The position numbers and the translations under genes are program-made. A DNA stretch of 64,000 nt. Origin: Liolophura sinensis (taxonomy: Eukaryota > Mollusca > Polyplacophora > Chitonida > Chitonidae). Shown piece after piece: positions 35,291-49,223 of this stretch (position 1 is its first letter; every line of letters starts with the position of its first letter). The DNA lies in assembly GCF_032854445.1 (NCBI RefSeq), contig NC_088306.1:24587764-24651763 (forward strand). The letters run 5' to 3'. The notes below the pieces were generated by a model. The model was not told the origin of the DNA, did no database searches, and saw only the letters and a list, made by a program, of their open reading frames with translations.

Positions 35291-35450
35291 GTTGAAGGTC
35301 ATTAGCGGAGTGCTGTGAAGATCGAGGGATCGAATCCAGCTGTCGCTCCATCGCCTGCTCGGCTTAAATCAGATTGTTTGTCGATTGCGAGAATATATTG
35401 ACCTGACCGTTGTGGCATAAATGAAACATCTTCATTACAGCGTTACATCT
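35291..35450 (+). repeat. Possible decayed tRNA-derived SINE
   Basis: A B-box-like ggatcgaatccagc (35329-35342) is followed about 80 bp later by a tail-like ataaatgaaacatcttcatt, then acagcgttac, resembling a degraded family A tail. It abuts the M1 element that starts near 35470. Confidence 0.35.
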
Positions 35451-35469
35451 ATGCGACGAAACAGACACT

Positions 35470-35679
35470 CAGACAAGTCTGTTGTCTAAGTGATGCCAGA
35501 ATGCATTCTGTTATTATAGTATAATACTGTGTGATATGCAACACAATATCCTTCTAGTTTAATAGAATCTTTATCTTGAATTAATACAATATGTGTGTTA
35601 TACTTAACGGAATAATCTCCTGCAATAGCGTGATACATTCTTGCATCACTCAGGCAACTGACATTGTGTTAAATTGAAC
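35470..35679 (-). mobile_element. MITE-like element M1, copy 2
   Basis: The left arm agacaagtctgttgtctaag, then tgatgccagaatgcattctg, pairs in reverse complement with the right arm (gcaatagcgtgatacattct, then tgcatcactcaggcaactga and cattgtgttaaattgaac). Its interior (aatactgtgtgatatgcaac, acaatatccttct) matches the reverse complement of the copy at 4.55 kb, so the two lie in opposite orientation. The outer 'gttaaatttaac' of the left arm is lost. Confidence 0.62.
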
Positions 35680-37399
35680 AGATTATTTTGTGAGTGTGGT
35701 TACGTCATAAGCCTGACAATCAGCAATTACTACCTGTAAGTCTATAAACACATATCAAGCAAGTAAGTAAGTAAATGTATCAATCTCTAGTCGAAAATAT
35801 TCACTTTAAGTACAAATGCGTACATAAATTTTCACAAACAAAAAATTTTTGTGATGACATCACAGTTATTTTGCTAGACTTCATTTTGGAGCCTTTATCG
35901 ATTATAAAAAAAGGAGTAACCTGTAGAAAAAACAAAATTACAGCCTCCGTTGAAAATATTTGCCAACTGTTCAGATTATTAATATTTTGTCAAACCAAGA
36001 GTTTTTGTTGTTGTTGTTGCTTCTAGTTAGAGTAACAAATTGTTCCCAGCTGCGCCATTTAACGTAATGATATCGCGCTGAGAGCACGACTGATAGTCTA
36101 AGCCGTTTCCCACATGACGAAGCAGGGCACGCTGAGCTCCCACTGTGCATCGCAAATAAAGCGTTCAAGGCGAATATGAAAGATTAAGAGCTCCTTGTCA
36201 GATATAGATGTCAAATTTACGCTTATCTTTATGTGCTAGAAAGCTGTAGATAAGACCCTGCTATAACTATACTTAATTTCCTACCTAAACATATATTATT
36301 AATACAGCTTCATTAAAAAGAAGGGCAAAGTATTGGCCATATTTTCTTCGTTTCAGAGTGTATAAACAGATAATGGTACAATACGGTCAATAACCAGGGT
36401 ATGTTATCGCCATATAGCACTTTGCGATTGGTACATCACAATTGCGCAATCGACCTGTTTTTTTCTCCAAAGCTGAACACCTAAGTAAAGAATGAAAAGA
36501 TCAGAGTCTGTCTTAGGCCTTCTTCTTCTGAGCAAATAACAGTTGGCGTTACGTTGGGCGTTGATATCCCTTCAGTGTACCGGGAGTACTCTACCATATG
36601 TTCTTCTTACCTTAACTTAAAGAAGCGTAGAGTCGACGCAAGCAATCGCCTACCATACCGTACTTTTCGGTCAAAAAGCGCAAAACACAAATAACACGTT
36701 CATATATAAGCTAACCAGTCTCGCAGAAATCACATTAAATGTCTTTTATGGAATTAAGAGACGCGTTTATCATCCAAACCATCATGTCTACAATATAAAC
36801 TCCTATGTTTACGGTGTAGCCTAATATACATGTATACCTTGTCGAGGATGACAGATAACTATTACACAAGTTGACCCAGATCGTGACTTTATGTTATCGT
36901 TTAGGTTCTCGACCCCAGTTCAAGTGATAGGGGCCTAAACGACGTGTAAATACATGAGGGCCTTGTCATAAACATTGGCCGTGTTGAGATAACGTTTGTG
37001 GAGGAGGGATGGCAGTGTGGTAACCTGACAGATCGCACCAGGGTCCTTACATACACTTACGAGAGTTCCTCGACTACTTTGTGATTTTAGAAAACAAACC
37101 CCTGTCAGCAGTGAAGGGCGGCTGCTGGGCACCCAGAAATATCGCGGTTGTTAAAAGCACAATAGTCAATGGGAAAATACACAGTGAGCAAGCTTGAACT
37201 GTTCATGCAGGCTGTTATAGACTAACCAAGTATTATTGAATGCAGACCGCTCTATATTCTGGTATTTTGAAAATGGCCTTTCTTTTTTATGCAGGCTATA
37301 TGTGATATGTTGTTACTAGTATCTCGAGAGAGAAATAATTCGAGCCTCTGTGCTGGATTTTTAATATCGTTTTTAACATCGATATTCCTTGCTAACACC
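35680..37399. other. No recognisable gene
   Basis: Contains a short (aagt)n run at 35760-35774 and a (tgttgt) run near 36006. Nothing else stands out. Confidence 0.45.
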
Positions 37400-37612
37400 T
37401 CCTTTTTCGCTCAGGGTAGGAGCAATACGCCAAGCAAGTACTGGTCAACCCGTCTGGGAGGGACGTCATGTCAGGTGTCTTCGGCATGCTGTTCCAGTGA
37501 GGCAGCACTATAAACGTCGGCTTTGGGCCCGGTGTACTGCAAGAAGACATCGCCGTGATGGATGTGGACTAAATAATGTCGAAAGCGACGTGAAACCCCA
37601 GTGAAAACAAGT
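37400..37612 (+). repeat. SINE-like family C copy
   Basis: It contains ggagcaatacgccaagcaag, ggcatgctgttccagtgagg, cagcactataaacgtcggct, actgcaagaagacatcgccg and a tail aaagcgacgtgaaaccccag. The end (gcgacgtgaaacccc) resembles the tails of families A and B. I recall similar sequences as dispersed in molluscs, but only one copy is visible here. Confidence 0.5.
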
Positions 37613-40600
37613 CAATACCTCTTTTTTGCCTAGGGACACCACGGACTACATTCTTTTGTTTTTTCATCCAGAACACTGATAAGACTTTCTGTGGATTCCA
37701 GACGGTAAATGGCCGACAGCCTCACTGACCTAATCTGCCCTATATTTAATGTGATAAACGGTGATCAAGTTTGAAACACATGCGTAGGCTATTATTACTG
37801 GGAAGCCGTGGACAATAGCGATGTTGAAACGCCCATTTCTTTCTAGTGCAGGCTATAGGGTGAGGTATTGTTGAGAGCTCCCACTAACCCTGAGAGCCAG
37901 TTCGAATACTCTTATCGCTAGTGCTTCACTATCGCTTTAAAACCTAAACCCTCTAGAGACCAAGGAATACATTCTTTGTGTTTTGCCTGAACAGCGATGT
38001 GACGTTCTGTGCATTCCTTCCGGTAATTGGCCCGGAGTATTGTAGACATAATCGTGTTGGAGATTATTAAGAGAAGCAGTGATAATTTTCTTTGACCGAT
38101 TACATGAACTGTATCCGTAGCCCTCTGGCGGTCATTTGCCATTTTATCACAGATACACGGAATGGGTAGAGATCAGAGCATTGCCTAAAGCGTGTATACA
38201 GGGATATTTGACATTTTGCCAAGCCGCTATACCGGTCCGTCAATTTACCTTGTGATTTATCTTAGACGCCTTGGCAAAGTGACTACGCTTTCCAAAATCG
38301 CGTCGCATGCAGGTGGATATATGGTCACAAAGTGATGCAAAGAATCTACAAACAAGCCGAAGTGGTAGTATCTAGACATGGAAACAGAGATTCCTGTAAC
38401 AGTCGTCAACCACTGTGGACGAGTCGGGTTAATAATCGAAAGAGTTTCGAAAACGACGTTCAATACGAACCAGCAAGGAACCAGGAGAGTCAGACATTAC
38501 AACGAATTCCCGCAACGAAAAAGCTGTTAACAGTTTTCAATGGTGATGGAAAGACATAAAGAATAATCTAGGCCAATGAATTGAATCACTATCCGGACTT
38601 TGTATCCTGTTACCTCATAAGTTATGTATAGCAGCTGCGCTGACAAATACTGCTTTCAGTCATCTTCCTATAGACATATAAACCGGTGTGATGAAGCGAA
38701 TAGAAGTCTTCAAACCATAGCTACGCTTCGACTCATATTTTCCCCCACCTGAATTGATAAATAAAAGAGATTCGTATGGTGTCAAGGTTTCAGGCAACGA
38801 GGATATAATATGAATATATCCTATCTAATATACAAAGAATATGGAGTTTTTGATTCGGCATGGCTTTCAGTATATGTCTCCGCAAGCCTAATGAATTTGT
38901 ACTAACTTCAAACCGTATTGCTTAACATTTTTATTTTAATATTTTGTATATTGTAAAAGTTCACTAGCACTTGACCAGTGACATCTGAAGTTCGAATCCA
39001 ACTTTCGCAGCATTCTTGCAATCTTCGATAGATTTAAGTATACGTCTAAGAAATAATTGTGATAGAAAAAGTCTGTACAAATGACAGACACAATAGATTA
39101 CTGTATTGTACTCTTAAATGACAATCTAAATCACGAATTTATTGATACGTACGAATGTGTTTTAAATTTTTTGTTTTCTCTACGTTAGGCGACTGTAATA
39201 CATGTTTTTGTTATATATCCGTGTATATATGATGGTAAATATATTAGTGTTTAGTCTACAGGAGGTGCTGTAGTGTCTCTTGTAGCATAAGGAGTTTTGA
39301 GAATTGTCGAAAGTATAATATAAGCACAATTTTCATAAAACAAATTATGACATTCATAAAACCAACCAAACTTTTTGCATTAGGCATGCACCTACGTGAT
39401 ACATCTCGCTGCATTACGTGTGATCTCTCGAGATTAGAGGATAACTGGGGGAATTCAGCCTAGTGCAGCGTTTACGTCTGACCCGTCGAGAAGGACGAAA
39501 GTTCATGTTGATGTCCACAGAGCCGGCAGATATACGTCTTCGGGACAGCGAAAAGAAACCCGGGGCATTTTACTCGGCATGTTGATGTGTGTGTGATGAA
39601 TACTCATTTTCAATGGAATAAATGTCAAGGAGCATTACTACACAACAGGGACTGCAGTTTACGGCCTCAAAATTCCTCCTCTATTTATTGATCGGAGGGT
39701 GAAACCCTTCTGAGTTGGAGGGGTGTGGGGATGGTGGGAATAGGCTATTGCGTGGAGCAGAGCACTTGATAGAATCGCACCCTGCAACCGACATTTACTA
39801 CCACCCCGGATATGATCGTTCTAATGGCGCCATCAAAACCCAAATCATCCTTTTTATTACATGTTCTTGTAATCGCCGACGTAGATATGATGATGAATGT
39901 TGCAAAACAGGGCTAGAATTAGAACTCCAAACTCTCATCAGAAGAAGCTATAGTGTGGCGATAAAAAGAAAAGGACTTGGAAGCTGGACACTAAATAAAT
40001 TCATGTATTGCTGCTGTGAAATTATTAACCACTACCTATTTAATGAAATATCACCCCCAGGGAATGATTCTGTTTGTAGGTTTAGTGATAAGGTTTATTG
40101 ACAGTGCCTATCAGTAACAGACATAAATAAAGCCTATATATATTTACGCATGCGATACATGTAGTGTTATTACATTAGATTTGTTCTTCTTTCACTTGGA
40201 ATTAATGCTGATATTTTAATCACATTGCGTGCTACTTTTTTTTAACTTAACACTTAAACGTTGAATCAATATTCACTTTGCCGATGGTAAAATGTCACTA
40301 ATGCTGTAACCATGGTAAGCCTTCGTGCAGTCATCGTTACGACAGTTTCGTTGTTGCCCGTGATTGAATGCGCGTTTGGTCATTGATTTGGTCACATTAC
40401 AACAGGTCTCATTGCGTCACTGTAACAGCATTCCACCCACACTAGACATGGCGGCCCATCCAGTCAATGAATAGGATGAGGAATGTCTAAATCCCAGCTC
40501 TCGCCGTCAAACAGTAAAATAATATTCAATTTATGTATTTATTTGATTTTCGTTTGTTGCACCTTTTAGCGGATGTTAGTTATCTGGAAGTAGAATTAGT

Positions 40601-40750
40601 CGGCTGTGTCCAACAATGGCAAAATACATACATGTGTATCCAATGCACCAAATCCAATACGTAGTCATCAACACTTCATGTTCCATATTTGTCATACAGG
40701 CAATATCCTACTACAGTACTGACATTAGACATAACCCATTTACACACACT
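37613..40750. other. No recognisable gene
   Basis: The frame 39715-40101 (128 codons) is unrecognised. Weak B-box-like words (gttcgaat) at about 37902 and 38992 may be SINE remnants. Confidence 0.4.
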
Positions 40751-41370
40751 GTACTGATGCTAGACATGACGCCACCCATCCAGTCACAGTGTACTGATGC
40801 TAGACATGACGCCACCCATCCAGTCACAGTGTACTGATGCTACACAAGGCACTGCTCACCCAGTCACAGTGTACTGATGCTAGACACGGCGCCACCCATT
40901 CAGTCACAGTGTACTGATGCTAGACAAGGCACTACTTACCCAGTCACAGTGCACTGATGCTAGAAATGACGCCACCCATGCAGTTAAAGTATACTGATAC
41001 TGGACAAGGCACTACTCACCCAGTCACAGTGCACTGATGCTAGACACGACGCCACCCACCCAGCCACAGTGTACTGATGCTAGACAAGGCACTACTCACC
41101 CAGTCACAGTGTACCGATGCTAGAAATGACGCCACCCACGCAGTAAAAGTATACTGATACTGGACAAGGCAATATTCACCCAGTCACAGTGTACTGAGGC
41201 TAGGCATGACAAACTCACCCAATCACACTGTACTGATGCCAGACATGACGCCAAAGACGTAGTCACAGTGTACCGATGCTAGACATGACACCGCCCAGTG
41301 TATTGAAGTTAGACAAGGAATCACCCAGGCTGTCACAGTGTACTGATGTGTCATGTGACGAATCCCGGCC
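40751..41370. repeat. 40-bp minisatellite with a 160-bp higher-order period
   Basis: The unit gtactgatgctagacatgac, then gccacccatccagtcacagt, starts at 40751, 40791, 40831, 40871 and 40911 and onward. Alternating variants (aaggcactactcaccc versus gccaccca) are visible. A four-unit block marked by tagaaatgacgccaccca recurs at 40961 and 41121. The array decays after about 41200. Confidence 0.9.
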
Positions 41371-41399
41371 TAGCAAGTCACAGTAAACTTACCCAAGAA

Positions 41400-42310
41400 A
41401 TGACGCTCCACTGTGCAATATTATTATGATACTAGACATGATCATCCACCAAGTCAGAGAGCACCGACACTAGACATGATAGCCCAACTGGTCACATAAT
41501 GCTGACACTAGAGATGATAGCCCACCGAGTCACAGTATTGTTACACTAGACATGATTGCCTACCGAGTCACTGTATACCGACACTAGACATGATAGCCCA
41601 ACTGGTCACATAATGCTGACACTAGAGATGATAGCCCACCGAGTCACAGTATTGTGACACTAGACATGATTGCCTACCGAGTCACTGTATACCGACACTA
41701 GACATGATAGCCCACCGAGTCACAGTATTGTTACACTAGACATGATTGCCTACCGAGTCACTGTATACTGACACTAGACATGATAGCCCAACTAGTCACA
41801 TAATGCTGACACTAGAGATGATAGCCCACCGAGTCACAGTATTGTTACACTAGACATGATTGCCTACCGAGTCGCGGTATACCAACACTAGACATGATAG
41901 CCCAACTGGTCACATAATGCTGACACTAGAGATGATAGCCCACCGAGTCACATTATTGTTACACTAGGCATGATTGCCTACCGAGTCACTGTATACCAAC
42001 ACTAGACATGATAGCCCAACTGGTCACATAATGCTGACACTAGAGATGATAGCCCACCGAGTCACAGTATTGTTACACTACACATGATACCACACCGAGT
42101 CACAGTATAGTTACACCAGACATGATAGCCTACCAAATCACAGTATACTGACACTAGACATGGCTGCCCACCTGGCCACAGAATACTGACACTAGACATG
42201 ATAGCACACCGAGTCACAGTAAAGTAACACTAGACATGACAGCCCACCGAGTTGCAGTGTATGACACTAAATAAGATAGCCCACAGAGTCACAGTAGACC
42301 GACACAAGGC
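41400..42310. repeat. 38-bp minisatellite with a 114-bp higher-order period
   Basis: The unit resembles acactagacatgatagccca, ccgagtcacagtattgtt. The variant cccaactggtcacataatgc occurs at 41483, 41597, 41787, 41901 and 42015; most gaps are 114 bp (three units) and one is 190 bp (five units). The monomer is clearly related to the adjacent 40-bp unit (gtcacagt...actga..ctagacatga), so the two arrays are one satellite that split into two length classes. Confidence 0.9.
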
Positions 42311-43524
42311 ATTGGTTGCTTGATATTTTTCCCTTGTGGCGAGCCAAGATTACTGATCTTTACATCTTAGGTCCAATCGAATAACCATAAACATGAAACA
42401 AATACTTAAAACACTCCGGGTAAAAATACTAGTGAAAATGCAACAGCCCATTACAGACTAGGACTCGAGCGCATACATTAATATGCATCTAAGGGCAGTC
42501 TAGAACATAGATATTCAAAGTTAACGGTGGGCAAAACTTAATAAAAATTATGATGGTGTCATTACAATGGTTGACAAGAAGCTACCCATATTCATGACGT
42601 GACCAGGAAGTATTATGAGAAATTCGCAGTCTTTTACATAATTGCTATGTCCGCCATGTTTACAACGATCCATCATCTCTCGAATTAGTGTCGTCCTTGT
42701 GCCAAATGGAATGACGCATCTTCTAATTACAACATCGGTTTAATTTTAGGGTTACAAATGCAGGGAAATGCAGTCCCTCCAACTGGAGGCACTAATACAG
42801 TTAAGACTAGACTGAATGCCAATGGCATTATATACATGTGTATATATATAGGCGCTCGGAAAAGGCGAAAATCATTATTTATTACCGAAATTAAAATGTA
42901 AGCCTGAACATTAATATTAATGCCGTTTCGGTACAGATATTTTCGTGTAACTGTATATAATTCCTCCCTGTTAAATGTCATTCTAATCCCACCAATAAAT
43001 AGATCACTATCATTTAACCTTTTCTTGCAATAATCTGCTGAAGAAAAAATTACCTTGCTTAGATTTGATTTCAGACAGTCGACATTTTCTGCAATCACAA
43101 TAAGTCGTGTAACCTAAACTTAAAAATTGGCTCATGTCTGCTGATACAGAAGAAACGTTCTAACTGAATGTATGCTTATAGGATACCATAGAGAAGTGTG
43201 ATTTTAAATACCACTAATCCATTCAATCAATCAAGATGAGCGTTCTTAGATAGAATGTTAAAAATTACCCCACTGAGTGTCATATAATGTCCATTGATGA
43301 GGAATGGCTGTGTTTTAAACACATCATAACTTTATGTTGAAAAGTATTCCATCTTTATAATTTCTAGGACACATAAAACTGGGGTTAAAATCCTGCCTTG
43401 ATCAGATAATTTGTAGGTTGTACGTCTTCAAGAATTGGTGAACAATATAATCGGTGGACGAAGCCGATTTGTCACGCCGGTGTGAGTAGTTCGGGGAAGA
43501 CCACTTGTCTTCCAAGCAGGTGTG
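42311..43524. other. No recognisable gene
   Basis: The minus-strand frame 43098-42727 (123 codons) begins MIAENVDCLKSNLSKVIFSS and ends with a hydrophobic stretch. I do not recognise it and see no splice or repeat support. Confidence 0.4.
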
Positions 43525-43700
43525 TATATCTATGTGCGGAAAGTTTGCCAGTAATTTGCCACGGCCCGGTCATTTACTCCGGGTATTCTGGTTTCCTCCA
43601 CCCTGGAGAATGCAGTACTGTGTAGGATCAGATACTATATTGGAACCAAAGTCAGTAACCCAGACTAGCAAAACCCAGTACAAGAGGTCGGGGCTCTTTT
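43525..43700 (+). repeat. SINE-like fragment related to family D
   Basis: It shows gtgcggaaagtttgccagta, atttgccacggcccggtcat, ttactccgggtattctggtt and tcctccaccctggagaatgc. This is the same block order as the copy at 4.84 kb. It explains the open frame 43505-43744, which I do not treat as a gene. Confidence 0.45.
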
Positions 43701-46494
43701 CCTACGATGTCTGCAACTGTACGAAGTCGTACACGTTAGTGTGATCCCTTATAAATGAACCTTAGATAAAAAAAAAGATCTGAGCATTTTTATGGCGTGG
43801 CAAAATTCTGTAGCAAGTCTTGTTTTGATCACGATGGTGCTTGGTGTCTGGACATAACACTGCTTTCGTCCCTTCCTTATATGGCAGGGTAGTTATATCT
43901 ATTTTGACATGAAATCGATAAATCTTACAAATTCCACAGAGCAAAGGACATCAAATTTTATTTACTGGTTTGTTTGTAAGCGTAAACTTTGTTCATATGT
44001 CAGACCATGGGCTTCCAGCTATTGATCTTGGTCGCAGTTGACTTGTCATTCGAAGAAAGCTTTACAGAACTGTTTTCAAATCAGTTTGGAGGTCTCTAGG
44101 ATTAAAACTTTCCTTCTTTTCTGGCATATTTTGCGAGAAAGTATTGCGATGACATTACCAAGCGTTTTCGCCAATCCCCTTAGTACAGAATCCGCGCTGT
44201 GCAAACAAAAGCAACAGAAACAGCTCATGGAGCAGTTGTATATAACGGACATTCTTACACTAATCGATATCTATATAGTGCGAACTTCCAAGTCAATGAC
44301 CGTAGGAGTATTATACAAAACAGCATTCAGTGGAAGCAGAGATAAAGTTAAGAAAGTATATAAAGTCATAAACTACGGACACACGCAATAGTTCTTAAGT
44401 TCAGCGTTCAATACGATAGTTGCGGTTACACTAGGAAAACTTGGTGCAGGCTTGGTGCCCGCTCTATTAAGGACGCCCATTTCTGATCCACCAATTTTGA
44501 TGGCGTAAATTAGAACGCTTCGGTTTAGTGCAGCTTTTGTTTGACTGTTGTCTAAAGCCAGGCCTACACAAGATTATTTATGGATGGCGAAAATCTCAAT
44601 TCCCGCAGAGAAAAATCGCGTTGGGCAAGTTACTGACATACTTCCCATCGTACGATGTAGATTGGAAAGTGTACATTAAAAGTAAAAGTGGCCTGTATCG
44701 GGGGTAAGACTGGACAAATGGCCCCATGAAAGACGTTTTTTTTTTGTTTTTTTTTTTTTTTTTTTTGGACCCAAAGTTGAAATAAACATTAAGAGCCGGG
44801 GACTCTAAAAATTCCAAGTCCTTGTTGATTATGTAGTAAGATATACTCGATAGACCGAATGAGACAGTGGTTCAATCGCTGCTGGAAAATGACTTGTATT
44901 CGGCGAGATAAAGTAACTAGTGTTTGGTGGGGTTCAGAGGTCACACTTCGGTAAGGCGCATTAATGTTAGGCTCGTTAATTCGGACTTAATCAATGGCGG
45001 TCATGATAAATCGTCCTTCTCCGGGTGGGCAGAAGCGTTTGGACGATTAGGGCCGGCTATTTGTCACGTGAGCAGTAATAGTCCAGAGTTTATAAATCAA
45101 GCCCACATATAGATACATGTATGTCTACACTGTTCACCAGCAATTGCTATTGATTCTACCCAGCACCCTCAATTGCCGTTTGTCGGATTTATGGAGCTAA
45201 AACTAGGCCATGGGGTTGTATGTGCTGGCCCCGAAACAAGCCCAGCTCTACAAGAAGTCATGGTGATTAAGAGTGCTAGGAAAGGCTACAGAAACTAGTC
45301 CATCTTAGGGTAGAAGTTTGCGTGCCAGCCGCTTTATCGATACAAAGAGGAATATGCAAATGTTTGGGTTGGTGAATGATCCACAAGAAGCCCTTCCTGG
45401 AACTCCTCCGTAGGAGCAGCGGCATCCAGGGAGCCTTGTGCTGTCTCTAGTAATTTGGCGCCAACTGGGCCGATGTTCGAGAAAAGGGGAGGGGGCGCGG
45501 ACAGAAGTGGTGCACGACATGGGGGTAAGCGGTACACAGCAGCCAACAATCAGTTCATATCACGTTATTATTGCTTCTAATCAAACCAAATTATCCGTTT
45601 TAAGCGGGATCCATAAATAGCATATGGATTTATTTCGACCTCGAGGAGCAGAATTTCCATGTTTAAGACATGTCCCGTCAGTTGCCCGTAGCATTTCCCT
45701 TAGAGTCTCCAATACGTTGGCTAGCCATCAGTCCTGTGTATTAGGATGTATAAAGACAAGCAACAGACCGTCACAGTACCGTTACTAAGACGCCAATACT
45801 TTTCACGATTTCTTATCGAAATTCTTTCTGCTCCGGGCCTTATGGGAACATACATTGGCCTAGGCTCAACGAAGCTCTGGCTAGATGACTCGATCCGTAG
45901 GGTTCTGGCGTCTGTTGTCAATCGAGACTGGTTGCTAAAGGCCTTTACTGTCTGCAAATGTAGTCTGGGAATAAGGCGAGACACTTTTAATACCCAACCC
46001 AGGACCGGCTCGTGCATTTGTCTTCTCGCTCAGCCCACTTGCTGGGAAATTGTAGCTATAGCCCACTGTAACTCGTGTCAATTTGTGTATGACATACCCG
46101 AGGCGTCATGCAGGCATGCTGTTGTCTGCATACGAATAGCAAGAGACGGGCGCTGAAACGAAATTCTGGAACACCTACCAAATGTCCAGTTCCATTAAGG
46201 ACGACAGCTAATAACTCGTTCAAGACATTGAACTATTCCACTCGCCGATGAAGAAATTCTAGACTCTCTAACGATTACGGGGACTGATGTGAGACGTAAA
46301 ACGATTTTAACGAGAAGGTGTCCTCAGCACATCGAACATAATGGCAGACTATTGACATTTAATCTGTTCAAAATGTTTGTGGTTATTTAGGCAGATGACT
46401 TACATATTAAAAGTCGTTTGTTCAAGATAGCATCAAGACGGCAAAAATCGATCCAATCAGATTTATATATAAGTATAAAAAGTAATAGACAGTA
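43701..46494. other. No recognisable gene
   Basis: GC rises from about 45.3 kb. The plus-strand frame 45746-46156 (136 codons, Cys-rich C-terminal half) is unrecognised. Its antisense is also open for 98 codons, which argues for composition rather than coding. Confidence 0.4.
44736..44766. repeat. Poly-T tract
   Basis: A run of about 30 T with one G interruption. On the minus strand it is an A-rich tract like the 3' end of a retroposed sequence, but I see no recognisable element next to it. Confidence 0.8.
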
Positions 46495-46560
46495 ATTAAA
46501 AGCAGAGTACCGAAGACAGTGTTCTAGTTGGCAAATGTTCACAAGCTCAACCACAGGCAT
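46495..46560 (+). repeat. Dispersed repeat R1, 5' fragment
   Basis: The stretch taaaagcagagtaccgaaga, then cagtgttctagttggcaaat and gttcacaagctcaaccacag, matches the start of the R1 copies. The rest of the element is absent. Confidence 0.55.
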
Positions 46561-49223
46561 GAAATTATATCGGTTTTTAATCTTACAAGGCAAAAGCTTT
46601 GCATAAAACGTACGTGTGTGGACATGTGAATCAGCTGGAATGGCTGCTCAATAAATTTGGTCAAGTGTTTTAAGTAAAGCATGGACGAGGGACAAAGAGT
46701 ATAAGGGAGAGGTGAAGGTTTTGGGCGTCATTCTAAGCCGCCGTGCGAACGCCGCGTATTCCGATCGGTCAGCTGAGGTTACAAGGTAGAGCCGGGGCAT
46801 TAAGAGGTGTCCGACGAGATTGAAAAAGACGGGGAGAGGAAAGGCTAGATGCCTGGAGGAACGGCAAGCAAACAGTGGCTTGTCAGCTAACGAAGCATTG
46901 AGTGGTCGGTGCGGCACCTATAATACGTTCATCTTTGAATCAACATGGCAGCTATCAAGTTCAAACTGTTCTAAAGGAACCGCTAGTACACAAGGAGACA
47001 AACTGCTCGGCCCCATAGAAGGTCGATTGGCCGGCGAACAGAGCGGTGTAGTCGAGAGAGTTCATCAAGCAAATAGACTTGGACAGGACTGCGTTACAGG
47101 CTCCTTCAATTTCACAAATAAGATTGCACTTCAGCGACGAGATTATTTCGACTCGGAACGCCACCAAGACCGACCGGAACTCAACGGGCCACGTGACGCG
47201 GTGGCTTTCAGGGTTCTCCACAATATGAGTGCCTACGATGAATAACGATTGGATTGTTAGTTCGCGTTACACGGCCCTCGCTCTGTTAGCCACCCTTGCC
47301 TTGCCTTGCCGTGCCACTAAGTGACATAAGTTTGTGGCGGTAGATGAGGTTTTGGTACGTCTAGACTGCCAATGTACAAGCGGTTTCAGACTTTCCAGCC
47401 TCACAGACTAACTAATTGATTGATTTATGTGTCAGTTGATTGATTGATTAGTTCAGACCCACGCTTGATTTATTGATTGGATAAAAGGCAACGGTATATG
47501 TGATTTATAGCTAATTTACCAAGGGGCTTGATTAGATGGCGTACAATTCGCAGCTGCCTTCGACTTTAATTTTTGGTTCTCAGAAATAAGCCAGTAACGT
47601 CGAGGTGCTGAAAGTATTCAAATACAGCTAGTTTCCTTAATGCAGCAAAGTACTTCTAAACACTGGGATAATGAACACGAGGAGGTTCCGTGAAATAAAC
47701 ACAAGACGTTTGAACAACACATACAGCCCTGCTATGGAACTTTAATGCTAGCAATTCGCGTGGGTAATATACTTATATCAAAACCTCAATCCCCAGGAAC
47801 CATGAACACAGGCATGGAATTAAACACGACATTCGTGTGTCTTGTCTAGGATATGCAATGAGAGCTGCGTGTCAAATATATAGATATACATGCATATGTA
47901 TTCCAGCGATGGTACCGGGAGAACTCTTACACATTTCGTCATAATAACGCACTGCTTGAAAGGCTTTGTGGTATGAAACACGACAATATTAGGCTGTCAA
48001 ACATAAATCTTTTTACATTTTTTCCAAGAGAGATGAAAAAATTTTACGTGGAAAAGGTACACAATCCAAAACATCGAAGAACTATAGAAACAATAATAGA
48101 GCGATAGAAAGAAAAGACTCTTTTAAGCAAAATAAGTAAAGCGCTTCCCCGATAAGAGAAAATCTCGTTAGAACTATAACTATAACAACTATAATAGTCT
48201 CTTCTAAACTGGAGATATTATTTGACCAAGATTCAACCATCTTTTAGAAAATTATTTTTTTCTTTTCCGTCTTTACTTAACAAGCATGTGAGATAATTGG
48301 TAAATAAATTATTAGTCGCAGGTATATGGTTAGATAGCGAAAAACACATCACAACTGGGAAAATGGCGGGGTTCCCCTCAATACAGTTTACGGTGGACGA
48401 CATGTTAATATCCAAGCAATCACAAGTAATCAAACAAGAGGTCTTTACCAGAAATAGTATATTGCAAGGCTGAACAGACAGTGTTTAGTAGAAGAAGGAT
48501 TTGCATTGGAAACTATTTATCTCTGTCTACTATGCTACACTGTAAACATTTCAGAAGATGACTTGACAGATGATAATAAGGCTATTTACTTTGAAAGATA
48601 ATATACACACATAGAACGTCTAATTGGGTCTATTTTTCGGAACAAACAAGGAAGAAATGGATGTCAGATATCCGGGCATATCTTTACGTCGTTAAGATAT
48701 TGGGCGGCGCTTTTATACACCCATTGTGTTTGAAATCGGAACGTATCGCCTCAGGGAGACCATATACAAGGAGCATGATCTCCTTACAAACTCATTTATA
48801 TGACACCCGTCACAAGACCTGATAATGCCGGCGGGTTACAGATCCATCCTTAGAGACTGATAAAACGACAACTACAGATGAAAATATCCCTCTCTATAAG
48901 ATAGCTCGTATCTGGTCAAAAACGACCAGGACGAAATGCCACGAGTGTCCATTTTTTCTGGCAGACTTCAATTGGCGAATAAGCGAAGACAACGTGAGAT
49001 TCCGGACACGGCCCGGGGATGGCGAGTCGCCCTGAAGCAAGGTCAAACAGCTGATTAATTGTCCTGTTTAGCACAATGATGTAGTGGCTAATAAATAGGC
49101 AGCACGGACAGAAATAGTTCTGTTCTGCCTGCGGGATGGATGACTCAAGGAAACAGTGGTGACGGGCGCCAGTAGAGAGTTGACCAAGGAAGAGATATGC
49201 ATGTGGAAGAATAAAATGTGGCT
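46561..49223. other. No recognisable gene
   Basis: The plus-strand frame 46820-47245 (141 codons) lies in a GC-richer patch and is unrecognised; the opposite strand is open over 86 codons of it. A gattgatt-rich tract lies at 47405-47480. Confidence 0.4.
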
